A stretch of DNA of 64,000 bases from Acetatifactor aquisgranensis (GTDB taxonomy: Bacteria; Bacillota; Clostridia; Lachnospirales; Lachnospiraceae), in NCBI RefSeq assembly GCF_943193215.1, contig NZ_CALPDH010000024.1, forward strand, positions 1 through 64,000, given 5' to 3'. Numbering within the stretch: the first letter of the stretch is position 1; the number at the start of each line of letters is the position of its first letter. A model generated the notes under the pieces. It worked only from the letters and a program-made list of their open reading frames with translations. It searched no databases and was not told where the DNA came from. The position numbers and the translations under genes were made by a program. This document shows, piece by piece, positions 1 through 6,515 of the stretch.

Positions 1-2
1 TG

Positions 3-101
3 CTGATAAAATCAAGGTTTCTTGATGCCGGCATATTGGTTTTTATCGTTTTGAGTACTTATAATCCGACTTTAGGGATAGAAAGGAAAAAATATGAATG
101 A
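3..101 (+). CDS. possible 3' end of an upstream gene (partial)
   Basis: A frame is open from the first bases of the window and stops at 99-101, just inside the start of the ABC ATPase gene (ATG at 94-96). Its hydrophobic stretch (AGILVFIVL) could be the last membrane segment of a preceding gene, and the short overlap would fit translational coupling. With only about 32 codons visible it may equally be chance. Confidence 0.25.
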   Translation: MIKSRFLDAGILVFIVLSTYNPTLGIERKKYE

Positions 102-1017
102 TTTGGTAATTAAAACAGAGAATTTAACAAAGATTTATGGAGAACAGAAAGCTGTCAAGTCCGTAAACCTGCACGTGAAAAAGGGGCGTATCTATGGGCT
201 GCTTGGACGTAACGGAGCAGGAAAGACAACGATTATGAAAATGATTTTAGGATTGACTTCCATTACATCTGGAGAAGTGCAGGTGTTTGGGAAAAACATC
301 AAAGGACAGGAAAAAAGGATATACCCTCGTATTGGTGCAATCATTGAAACGCCTGGGTTTTATCCGAATCTGACTGGAACGGAAAATCTGGAGATTTTTG
401 CAAAGTTGCGTGGTACATCCCGCCCAGATGCTGTAAAAAATGCGTTAGATGTTGTAGGACTGCCATATCGAGATAAAAAGCTGTTTAGCAAGTATTCTCT
501 TGGCATGAAGCAACGGCTTGGAATTGCAAATGCTATCATGCATGACCCCGAACTGTTGATTCTTGACGAACCGATAAATGGTCTTGACCCGATTGGCATA
601 GCGGAAATCAGAAAATTTTTGCAGGATTTAAGCAAAGAACGAGGGAAAACTATCTTGATTTCCAGTCATATCCTATCAGAGATTGACCTGCTTGCAGATG
701 ATATAGGAATCATTCACGAAGGAAACCTGCTGGAAGAAAGCAGCATGGACGAATTGAGAAAGAAAAACCAGAAATATGTTTTATTCCGTGTATCATCTAC
801 AGTAACCGCGGCTCGGATTCTGGAGCAGAAATGCGGCGGAGTAAATTATCTTATTGAAGATGATAATGTTATGCGGGTTTATGATACGGACATTGATTTA
901 AGCAGGATAAATCAAGAGTTTATAACGAATAACATTGGTGTTTATGAAAGTAGGGTTTGTGATGAAAGTCTTGAGGATTATTTTAAAGAAATTACTGGAG
1001 GTGTTGGCATTGCTTAA
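94..1017 (+). CDS. ABC transporter ATP-binding protein, lantibiotic/bacitracin immunity type (BcrA/NisF-like)
   Basis: This is the nucleotide-binding subunit of an ABC-2 type exporter, 307 residues, the usual length for the BcrA/NisF/EcsA-like group. Walker A (GRNGAGKTT) is at about residues 38-46, the family signature variant LGMKQ at about 136-140 and Walker B with the catalytic Glu (LLILDEP) at about 154-160, followed by the H-loop (SSHILSE). The ATG at 94 has a purine-rich SD (gaaagga). It heads an operon with a gutted permease, an intact permease, a small membrane peptide and a receiver protein. Such transporters usually give self-immunity or resistance to peptide antibiotics; that role is inferred from family and context, and no bacteriocin gene is visible. 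Confidence 0.9.
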   Translation: MNDLVIKTENLTKIYGEQKAVKSVNLHVKKGRIYGLLGRNGAGKTTIMKMILGLTSITSGEVQVFGKNIKGQEKRIYPRIGAIIETPGFYPNLTGTENLEIFAKLRGTSRPDAVKNALDVVGLPYRDKKLFSKYSLGMKQRLGIANAIMHDPELLILDEPINGLDPIGIAEIRKFLQDLSKERGKTILISSHILSEIDLLADDIGIIHEGNLLEESSMDELRKKNQKYVLFRVSSTVTAARILEQKCGGVNYLIEDDNVMRVYDTDIDLSRINQEFITNNIGVYESRVCDESLEDYFKEITGGVGIA

Positions 1018-1018
1018 A

Positions 1019-1172
1019 ATGTTGGATACAGAGTTTAGAAAGATAAAACGGCAGAAAATATGAACCAAATTTCTCTAATTACCAGATGTCAGCAGCAATA
1101 TTTGTACTTGCAGTATGCTTGTTTTTTTCTTTGCTCATTATAACTCTTGCAAGGAGGAATCTTTATGATTAA
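1019..1172 (+). pseudogene. ABC-2 permease remnant joined by internal deletion
   Basis: Right after the ATPase stop, an ATG at 1019 opens a permease-like N-terminus (MLDTEFRKIKRQK), closely matching the start of the next permease (QTEFSKLKRQK). It stops at 1061-1063. From about 1062, in another frame, a typical last transmembrane helix and C-terminal tail follow (MSAAIFVLAVCLFF, ending in RRNLYD), stopping at 1170-1172 and overlapping the next gene's start. The two ends of one permease of about 240 residues appear fused by a deletion of roughly 600 bp with loss of frame. A non-functional first permease suggests the transporter is broken or runs with a single permease type. Confidence 0.8.
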
Positions 1173-1899
1173 TCTGATACAAACTGAATTTTCAAAACTT
1201 AAGAGACAGAAGACCATACTTATCATTACGGGAGTATTACTCTTATTTTGGGCAGGTATGGCATTTTGGAATTATCATGTCCCACAAAAGAGCTTCGAAG
1301 ATTTTTATATGAAATATAGCAGCTATTTAGCTATGCTCCTTCCGTTTCTGTTAGGGCTGCTCTTTATTGAGATATACCATGCGGAATACAAAAACGATAC
1401 TTTGAAAGAATTGCTGCAAATCCCTGTTTCAATGAACCAACTATTTTATGTAAAAATTCTGTTTTCGTTTTTGGCTGCGGTTATCATTATGTTGCTAAAC
1501 TGTCTGCTCATTGTAGTTAGTGCTGTTATATGCAGGAGTACGGACATATGCATTTATCAGATTTTGATGCTGATAAGATTCTTTCTGCTTATTGCATTGG
1601 CTATGCCATTTACAATGTTTCCTGTGTTTCTGGTAACTGCTTTGACATCAGGAAACACGATTTTTTCAAGTACAGTATGCTTTATCTATTCGTTGTCAGG
1701 AATAATCGGGATTTCACAGTTGGCAGGAACGCATCCCTTATCCAGTATGTTAAATATTTTGTTTGGCAATCAACTTTCGTCAATAGCAACGGATGGGAAA
1801 AATCTAATATATATCGTAGATGTAATGCTTTTTGTTTTGATAACTGTTGTTTCTGTGAAAGTTTTTTATAAGGTGAAACGTGGAGATAAGTATAAGTAA
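1165..1899 (+). CDS. ABC-2 type permease, lantibiotic immunity family
   Basis: This 244-residue integral membrane protein belongs to the ABC-2 permease type found in lantibiotic immunity exporters (NisE/NisG, BcrB-like). It opens with the amphipathic MINLIQTEFSKLKRQ segment typical of these permeases and then has about six hydrophobic helices, for example around residues 19-35, 57-72, 99-120 and 220-240. The ATG at 1165 is chosen because aaggagg ends about 8 bases before it; a TTG at 1147 would extend the frame but lacks this spacing. It overlaps the remnant of its sister permease and presumably pairs with the ATPase at 94-1017. Confidence 0.85.
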   Translation: MINLIQTEFSKLKRQKTILIITGVLLLFWAGMAFWNYHVPQKSFEDFYMKYSSYLAMLLPFLLGLLFIEIYHAEYKNDTLKELLQIPVSMNQLFYVKILFSFLAAVIIMLLNCLLIVVSAVICRSTDICIYQILMLIRFFLLIALAMPFTMFPVFLVTALTSGNTIFSSTVCFIYSLSGIIGISQLAGTHPLSSMLNILFGNQLSSIATDGKNLIYIVDVMLFVLITVVSVKVFYKVKRGDKYK

Positions 1900-1917
1900 G
1901 AACAAGAGGATTATCGA

Positions 1918-2085
1918 GTGAGAAAATGGAATAATTTTAAAGAATTTTGTGTTCATGTAATCATGGGAATAGATATTGTCTTGATTGGAATCCTGCTGAT
2001 ACTTATGGAAATATTATTTATGATTATTTCTGCTATTTGGGAAAGTGCGGACAAGATAATCCACAGATTGGAGGTGAAAATATGA
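1918..2085 (+). CDS. small single-pass membrane protein, 55 residues
   Basis: A GTG at 1918, preceded by an SD-like agagga, opens a 55-codon frame. It has a short basic N-terminus (MRKWNNFKEF), one long hydrophobic helix at about residues 13-40 and a charged tail (ESADKIIHRLEVKI). Its stop (TGA 2083-2085) overlaps the start codon of the receiver gene in an ATGA arrangement, so the two are probably translationally coupled. The family is not recognised. It could be an accessory peptide of the exporter or a membrane anchor for signalling; both ideas are guesses from position. Confidence 0.6.
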   Translation: MRKWNNFKEFCVHVIMGIDIVLIGILLILMEILFMIISAIWESADKIIHRLEVKI

Positions 2086-2435
2086 AGCGAATATTGTTAG
2101 TTGACGATTTCACAGATTTCTTAAAGATTTTAGCACAGGCATTAGAACGAGATTTTGAAGTGCATACTGCAACAGGTGTTTCAGAAGCAATGGCGATAAT
2201 TGGAGAAATAGAGATGGATTCGATATGTTCTGATTTGGAGATGAAAGATGGAACAGGTTTGGATATATTGGATTCACTGAGGAAAAACCATATAGAAATT
2301 CCGTTTATTCTTATGTCTGGAAAAGATGACTGTTTTGAAATTAAAATAGCAAAATGTTATGGTGCTGTCTTTATATCGAAAACTTCTTCTGATTTTCTGA
2401 CGCAAATTAAAAATAATTGCGATAGAAGCAATTGA
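2082..2435 (+). CDS. stand-alone response regulator receiver domain
   Basis: The ATG at 2082 follows ggaggtgaaaat and gives 117 residues, which is one CheY-like receiver domain and nothing more. The acidic pocket Asp8-Asp9, the phospho-acceptor Asp51 (CSDLEM), Ser79 (LMSG) and the conserved Lys100 (FISK) are all in place, so it should be phosphorylatable. No DNA-binding domain follows: the frame ends cleanly and is followed by a terminator hairpin. It may be a single-domain regulator or a remnant of a LytTR/OmpR-type regulator that lost its effector half. No histidine kinase is visible in the window. Confidence 0.85.
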   Translation: MKRILLVDDFTDFLKILAQALERDFEVHTATGVSEAMAIIGEIEMDSICSDLEMKDGTGLDILDSLRKNHIEIPFILMSGKDDCFEIKIAKCYGAVFISKTSSDFLTQIKNNCDRSN

Positions 2436-2528
2436 CTGATTAATTAGTGTGGCGAAAATGTATATGTCTGCCAAATAAAAAAACAGCGTTTTGGCGGGCT
2501 GCATCTTCATGCCTGAATAAAAAATGAT

Positions 2529-2750
2529 TTACCCTCTAAACCTGTTTTTGTGTTTGGAGGGATTTTTTATGTTCTTTTTTCGGGCAGTTATCCATCTGCT
2601 CATGCAATCGTCACCGCTATAGCTTTCAATTGACTTTTTAAGAATTTCGTAAATCCTCATTTCAATATCGTGTCTCTCTTTGTCGATGACTCCCAAGTCA
2701 AAATCTAAATTGCTATTTTCTTTGTACTCTATCAAGAGTTTTTCCAGCAT
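2529..2750 (-). CDS. small hypothetical protein, 73 residues
   Basis: This short, charged protein has a predicted helical N-terminal half (LEKLLIEYKE, IEMRIYEILKKSIE) and a basic tail (ARKKNIKNPSKHKNRFRG). Its ATG at 2748-2750 lies inside the preceding minus-strand gene (2732-2860), which suggests coupling. The C-terminal codons coincide with a terminator hairpin on the other strand. The family is not recognised; size and setting fit mobile-element passenger genes. Confidence 0.45.
   Translation of the reverse strand: MLEKLLIEYKENSNLDFDLGVIDKERHDIEMRIYEILKKSIESYSGDDCMSRWITARKKNIKNPSKHKNRFRG
2532..2568 (+). terminator. rho-independent terminator of the ABC/receiver operon
   Basis: An imperfect stem pairs ccctctaaac (2532-2541) with gtttggaggg (2552-2561) and is followed by a T-rich run. 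It lies about 100 bp after the receiver gene and overlaps the 3' end of the small gene on the other strand. Confidence 0.6.
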
Positions 2751-2860
2751 TGTGCGCTTATTTTTTTGCCGCTCATATAAACGATGAAATTCAGTTCATT
2801 CTTTTTAGCATACTCTTCAGCATCCCGCAGCGATTTTTTAAAGATTTCTTTTGCCGTCAT
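2732..2860 (-). CDS. small hypothetical protein, 42 residues
   Basis: The ATG (complement of 2858-2860) has a strong SD, gaggagg, six to eight bases upstream. It encodes a 42-residue basic peptide beginning MTAKEIFKKSLRDAEEYAKK, a probable amphipathic helix, and stops within the next gene (2529-2750). The pair reads as a two-gene unit. The family is not recognised, but the clear ribosome-binding site favours a real gene. Confidence 0.5.
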   Translation of the reverse strand: MTAKEIFKKSLRDAEEYAKKNELNFIVYMSGKKISAQCWKNS

Positions 2861-2945
2861 TGTATATCCTCCTCGTTGTGGTTTATGTATCCCGATGCCC
2901 TGTCACGGGCATTTCGTCTTAATTCTCAAAGACTCTTCAGGGGAT

Positions 2946-3293
2946 TTACAGTTGTGAGAAAACTTTCATGTATTCGTATGCCACTTTCCGTGCTGCCCTG
3001 TCAACCTTTTCTACTCGTTCCCTTGCAGCTTGTGCTGTTTTGGCTACTTCAGGATTATCAGTATGTCTACTTTCAAAGGCTAAACAATATTTCCAATTAC
3101 CAGCAAGGGAACTTATCTTCTTTTCGACTGCTGGATGCACGATCATGCTGAATGCCGTATCCATAAGCTTTATAAAATCAGCTTTGGATAGTTCGCAATC
3201 GGTGTAGATAGGCTCAATCTCGTTTGTGTATTCGGTGTAGGATATGTAGTTTTCGGTCTTGCCTGACAGTGTGAGGAATTCGCTGTACATCAT
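2946..3293 (-). CDS. hypothetical protein of mobile-element type, 115 residues
   Basis: A soluble 115-residue protein starts with MMYSEFL and has a Tyr/Glu-rich N-terminal third followed by long helices rich in Ala, Arg and Lys near the C-terminus. Two start codons are adjacent (3291-3293 and 3288-3290); a purine-rich gaaaggacagg lies upstream. It precedes the 42- and 73-residue genes on the same strand. Its family is not recognised, and its composition and position suggest a passenger gene of an integrative element. Confidence 0.55.
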   Translation of the reverse strand: MMYSEFLTLSGKTENYISYTEYTNEIEPIYTDCELSKADFIKLMDTAFSMIVHPAVEKKISSLAGNWKYCLAFESRHTDNPEVAKTAQAARERVEKVDRAARKVAYEYMKVFSQL

Positions 3294-3583
3294 AGTTTTT
3301 TACCTGTCCTTTCGTTTTGTTTGGTTTGTTAGTGTTCTTTGGTTGTTGGTATTTCTACCGATAGGGAAGCGGAGAACTGAATCTCCCACGGCTTGACCGT
3401 CACTCCCTGTTGTTGTTGGCCTATCACTTAACCCTTAACACATTGAAGAAGCTGACTTTCTCAAACGGTTTCAGGTCATCTCCCAGGATATCCGCCCATA
3501 CCCACTAACCAAAGCACATTGACAATTCAATAGACTTTGCATCCTGAATGTGGTATACTCATTACATTGGGAGGTACAAGCGT
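3294..3583. other. intergenic region between divergent small genes
   Basis: This 290-bp stretch separates the minus-strand gene ending its promoter side at 3293 from the coiled-coil gene at 3584. It should hold both promoters. A TATACT at about 3553 is a plausible -10 for the plus-strand gene, but no convincing -35 is seen at the right distance. No repeat or RNA motif was recognised. Confidence 0.4.
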
Positions 3584-3841
3584 ATGACTGATAGTGAAAA
3601 GCTTGATTTGCTTTTAGCCGAAATGCAAGAGATGAAAACGGAAGTAAAGGAAATCAACCAAAGAGTGGCACAACTGGAAAAGAAAGTGGACAGGCTGGCA
3701 GTGGAAGAGACTAAAACACAAGGAGAACTGTTCAAAATTGACCGTAAGATTGAAAATGTCTATGGAGTAGCCCTTGACGCACTCGCAGCTACAGCCGAAA
3801 ACAGGAAATGGCTTGAAACAGGCAGTGGCTCACTGATCTAA
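3584..3841 (+). CDS. small coiled-coil protein, 85 residues
   Basis: The ATG at 3584 follows gggaggtacaagcgt; an upstream in-frame ATG at 3548 lacks an SD. Residues about 5-55 form an uninterrupted heptad pattern (EKLDLLLAEMQEMK, INQRVAQLEKKVDRL), so the product is predicted to be a parallel or trimeric coiled coil. Similar short coiled-coil proteins occur in Firmicute mobile elements, but no function can be given. A terminator follows directly at 3867-3906. Confidence 0.6.
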   Translation: MTDSEKLDLLLAEMQEMKTEVKEINQRVAQLEKKVDRLAVEETKTQGELFKIDRKIENVYGVALDALAATAENRKWLETGSGSLI

Positions 3842-3866
3842 CTGAAAACCGAATACCAAAAAAAGG

Positions 3867-3906
3867 ATGCAAGGCCTATTGGATTGTCAAAGGCTTTGCA
3901 TTTTTC
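3867..3906 (+). terminator. rho-independent terminator after the coiled-coil gene
   Basis: The stem atgcaaggcct (3867-3877) pairs with aggctttgcat (3891-3901), with one G-T pair, and is followed by a run of T. It separates the coiled-coil gene from the J-domain gene. Confidence 0.75.
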
Positions 3907-3926
3907 ATTCATGGAGGTATTCAGGT

Positions 3927-4353
3927 ATGGGAAGATATTTCATCAATGTGAACACGCTGGAACAGCTACGGAGGCAGTACAAGGAGTTGCTTAAGAGGTT
4001 TCACCCTGACAACGGTGGATCTGAAGAAATCATGAAAGCTGTAAATGTCGAATATGATAAGCTTTTCAAGGTGCTGAAAGACAGGCACGAAAGCAAGTCG
4101 GCAGACGGTCAGGAAGAAACAGACAAAGCAAAGTCAGCCTATAACGCTAACATGTACGACTGGGAGAATGACAAGGCCTTGCGTGAAGTGCTTCAGAAGA
4201 TAATCAACTTTTCAGGAATCGAGATTGAAATAATGGTATTGGCATAGCGAGGTTTTCAGGAAAAGGAGCCACAAGACGCTGAGCATGGAGGCCATAAGGG
4301 ACTATTACGGCAGCACTAGAGTCGATACCATGCAGATGGTACTGGAAGCATAG
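3927..4353 (+). pseudogene. J-domain (DnaJ-like) protein of mobile-element type, internally deleted
   Basis: The ATG at 3927, preceded by atggaggtattcagg, opens a protein with a J domain at about residues 1-45 and the diagnostic HPD motif (RFHPDNGG). The frame ends early at 4245-4247 right after FSGIEIEI. From 4255 another frame carries what looks like the normal C-terminus (FRKRSHKTLSMEAIRDYYG, then a short tail) ending at 4351-4353. The segment usually linking these parts, perhaps 25-30 residues, is missing with loss of frame. The J domain itself may still be made as a truncated 106-residue product. The family is a frequent passenger of Firmicute integrative elements. Confidence 0.75.
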
Positions 4354-4375
4354 AAGCATGTTACAGAAAATCGTA

Positions 4376-4409
4376 AAAAATGGGTGTAACCGTTTGATTG
4401 GCTACACCC
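4376..4409 (-). terminator. possible minus-strand terminator hairpin
   Basis: The arms gggtgtaacc (4382-4391) and ggctacaccc (4400-4409) pair with one mismatch. Read on the minus strand the stem is followed by six T (the A run at 4375-4380). No clear minus-strand gene lies close upstream, so its use is uncertain. Confidence 0.4.
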
Positions 4410-4449
4410 TGGCAATATAAAGAATGGAAATGCCGTAGATACATGATTC

Positions 4450-4483
4450 AAGGCCATAGGATTGACTTTCACGGCCTTTTTTT
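4450..4483 (+). terminator. rho-independent terminator after the J-domain pseudogene
   Basis: The short stem aaggcc/ggcctt at 4450-4455 and 4473-4478 is followed by a run of T. It is the first good plus-strand stop signal after the J-domain remnant. Confidence 0.55.
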
Positions 4484-4775
4484 ACTTGGTTCTGATTATA
4501 GCTATATAAATGATTTTGGGGGCAAATTCGGCTTTAAATTGCTTTGGTGTATACTTTATCGGCTTGATAGAAAAGTGGCTAAATGGGGCAAATATCGCTT
4601 TGTAAATGGCAGTCTGATTGGCCGTTTTAGGGCATGATTAGCATGGCTGAAAAGGTAGTGCTGCATGTAGCCCAGGTGGGTTTACATTATTTTTTGAATG
4701 TTTTGAGTCGGGGAAGCGCCCATCTGTTCATTCTATACATCAGGCCTATTTTTCAGCCCCACCGAACCAGATATA

Positions 4776-4838
4776 TAGGGGTAGGGGGTATGTTTCCATC
4801 TAAAATATATAAGTACCTAATGTATACCCTATACCCCT
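4776..4838. repeat. inverted repeat, G-rich/C-rich arms
   Basis: The arms ataggggtagggggtat (about 4775-4791) and ataccctatacccct (about 4824-4838) are largely complementary across a loop of about 32 bases. It lies 45 bp downstream of the minus-strand gene at 4883-5257 and may act as its 3' hairpin, although no T-run follows. Confidence 0.45.
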
Positions 4839-4882
4839 CTAAAAACAGGCTCCTTAATCAGCCAGTTATCAATATAATCCTA

Positions 4883-5257
4883 TCAAAACTCTACCGGCTT
4901 GTACTCTCTCATATCCGGAATAAACCTGTCCTCATAAAAGTCAAGAAAGATTCGATAACATTCTTCCTCAGAACACATTTTATAATACAGTCGTGTTCCT
5001 TCCTCCTCAATCCCCAATTCTACCTCGATTTCACCATCATGTATACAGGCTTGGACATAGCGGACTTTATTTTGTGCCACAGATGCTGTCAGAATCACAA
5101 ATTCATCTGGTGTAACGAACATATCCGACAGATAATCCTCGATGTCTACATCCCTGAAATCAGTAAGCTTTCCTTCCTGGTTTTCCAATGTGAATCCTTG
5201 TTGGCTCTTCACTTTCTGGAAGACTATTTCTTTATTCTTCTTAAATGGTAACTTCAT
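4883..5257 (-). CDS. hypothetical acidic protein, 124 residues
   Basis: The internal ATG (complement of 5255-5257) is chosen because aggaggccagaac precedes it; the longer frame from 5284 has no SD. The product begins MKLPFKKNKEIV, is rich in Glu and Asp, and alternates short beta-like and helical stretches with no membrane segment or signal peptide. A Cys-Glu-Glu-Glu-Cys cluster (CSEEECYR) near residue 98 is notable. The family is not recognised. It lies downstream of the cold-shock-domain genes on the same strand but is separated from them by their terminator. Confidence 0.6.
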   Translation of the reverse strand: MKLPFKKNKEIVFQKVKSQQGFTLENQEGKLTDFRDVDIEDYLSDMFVTPDEFVILTASVAQNKVRYVQACIHDGEIEVELGIEEEGTRLYYKMCSEEECYRIFLDFYEDRFIPDMREYKPVEF

Positions 5258-5393
5258 GTTCTGGCCTCCTGGTGCAGATGACAATCCTTCTTAAGGATTC
5301 AAAATACTGATTCATTTGTTGCATGGCAAAAAATATTTACATGGATATCATACCACAAATACATCTTTATTTCTACATATAGTATGAAACCGT

Positions 5394-5443
5394 AAAAAAA
5401 TAGGGCATACCAGATAAGTCCCCCTATCCGATATGCCCCTATA
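5394..5443 (-). terminator. rho-independent terminator of the cold-shock-domain operon
   Basis: Read on the minus strand, a long imperfect stem (ataggggcatat with tatgccctat) is followed by seven T. It lies seven bases after the stop of the 49-residue gene. Confidence 0.75.
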
Positions 5444-5449
5444 AACCGC

Positions 5450-5599
5450 TTAGATGACATCATGCTTTTTCAGTATCTGTAGATAACCCTCTGCAAGCTT
5501 TGGGTTAATCCTGACCAGTCCGCTGATGTTGTCATACATCCTCTGCTGCATCTCCTCCGCTTCTCTCTTTTCCTTCTGTTCCATCTCAGCCGCTTTCAC
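5450..5599 (-). CDS. small charged protein, 49 residues
   Basis: A GTG (complement of 5597-5599) preceded by aaggag opens a 49-residue frame whose first bases overlap the stop codon of the cold-shock-domain gene (GTGA overlap). The peptide starts with a highly charged helix (MKAAEMEQKEKREAEEMQQR) and ends with a compact hydrophobic helix (INPKLAEGYLQILKKHDVI). Coupling to the upstream gene and the terminator just after it support a real gene. The function is unknown. Confidence 0.6.
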   Translation of the reverse strand: MKAAEMEQKEKREAEEMQQRMYDNISGLVRINPKLAEGYLQILKKHDVI

Positions 5600-5988
5600 T
5601 TTCTCCTTTCATAGTGCTTGCCATCAGATGCTTCCATGGCATCCTTCATTTCTTCCTGTTCCTCAAAAAATGCTTTTACGAACCTTTTGAATTTCCTGTC
5701 ATCCAGGATAACCTTATCTGCATTGCATGGTTTACGGTGCCTGGGCTTCTTCTTTCTGCTATTGGAAGATTCCTTTTCTTTGCCCTTCTCAGGCGCATCA
5801 ACCACGATGACACCCATGGCATTATTATCGCTCCGCTCATTCTGGAACGGCTTGAAGTGGACACTGCATCCCCTTTCTATATGCTCGCCGTCAAGATTGG
5901 CATGATGGATGAAATAAGTCTTCCTGTCCTCTCCAAGGATGAAGCCGTAGCCCCTATCCTGGAAATATCTCGTTACCTTGCCATACAT
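5596..5988 (-). CDS. cold-shock-domain protein with basic C-terminal extension
   Basis: The ATG (complement of 5986-5988) follows a strong aggaggagatcaggagact. Residues about 1-60 form a cold-shock domain recognisable from MYGKVTRYFQDRGYGFI and YFIHHANL, which match the RNP1/RNP2 positions of CspA-type nucleic-acid binding proteins. The remaining 70 residues are a basic linker (SRKKKPRHRK) and a helical tail (FVKAFFEEQEEMKDAME). At 130 residues it is twice the size of ordinary Csp proteins. Expected role: single-stranded RNA or DNA binding. It is translationally coupled to the 49-residue gene. Confidence 0.75.
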   Translation of the reverse strand: MYGKVTRYFQDRGYGFILGEDRKTYFIHHANLDGEHIERGCSVHFKPFQNERSDNNAMGVIVVDAPEKGKEKESSNSRKKKPRHRKPCNADKVILDDRKFKRFVKAFFEEQEEMKDAMEASDGKHYERRK

Positions 5989-6057
5989 AGTCTCCTGATC
6001 TCCTCCTGTAGATTTTCTGTAGTAATGAAATTGTTGTTTTAAGTTACTGGGATGCAA

Positions 6058-6515
6058 GGGCGTAGGATACCCCTGTAACGCGCTGTGGTGCCCATATAAG
6101 GGCTTTGATGGATGATGTATAGATTTTGTGTGTATTTATGTGTCTGTGGGATTCAGGCACTAAAATAAGCCCACCATCGACTATATTTCTATAATCAATA
6201 ATGGACTTATTCAGATGTCCAAATATTCTATTTTGTGCCAAACTCTTTTACCGCACCATTACCGCACCATTTATCTATCGAACTATATAGAATTATATGG
6301 TGTTTCATACACTTTGAGTTTCCTGCAAACCCTTTATTCATGCTACTTTATAGCAATTCATGGAGTTATATAGAATTACATGAAATCGCTAGTAAAACAA
6401 CGATTCCTAATTTCATTTTCTCTTTAACCCATCCAGAAAGCCTTATATTTTCAGGCTTCTTCCTTTCTCTATATTTCGCTCATTTTTTCATGCATTTTCA
6501 TCCGTCATAGCGTAA
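6058..6515. other. AT-rich junction region with short repeats, no gene
   Basis: The stretch between the cold-shock gene and rsgA is strongly AT-rich and carries no convincing gene. It contains an 11-bp tandem repeat (taccgcaccat, 6249-6259 and 6260-6270) and a repeated motif tatatagaattayatg (near 6284 and 6367). Base composition changes abruptly at about 6510. It is the likely right border of the accessory island; an attachment site is possible but not shown. Confidence 0.5.

Larger units (their letters stand above)
4354..4882. other. gene-poor stretch with three hairpins
   Basis: No credible gene was found here; frames at 4398-4637 and 4634-5251 lack an SD and coding character. The stretch holds an inverted repeat with a minus-strand T-run (4376-4409), a plus-strand terminator (4450-4483) and a longer inverted repeat (4776-4838). 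Confidence 0.5.
1..6515. other. AT-rich accessory island (eroded mobile element)
   Basis: By eye this stretch is clearly more AT-rich than the housekeeping DNA that starts with rsgA at 6516. It holds mostly short genes on both strands, two genes with internal deletions (ABC-2 permease near 1060, J-domain protein near 4250) and no housekeeping gene. J-domain, coiled-coil and cold-shock-domain small proteins are common passengers of Firmicute integrative elements. No integrase, relaxase or conjugation gene is left in the window, and the left edge lies outside it. The assignment as a mobile-element remnant is an inference from composition and gene content. Confidence 0.6.

Noticed and set aside
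4398..5251. Plus-strand frames at 4398-4637 and 4634-5251
   Set aside because: They cross terminator hairpins and the opposite-strand gene 4883-5257, and lack SD sequences.
6044..6510. Frames at 6044-6241 (minus) and 6235-6510 (plus), considered as integrase remnants
   Set aside because: No integrase motif such as the R-H-R-Y residues is present. The sequence is AT-rich and repeat-bearing but not coding in character.
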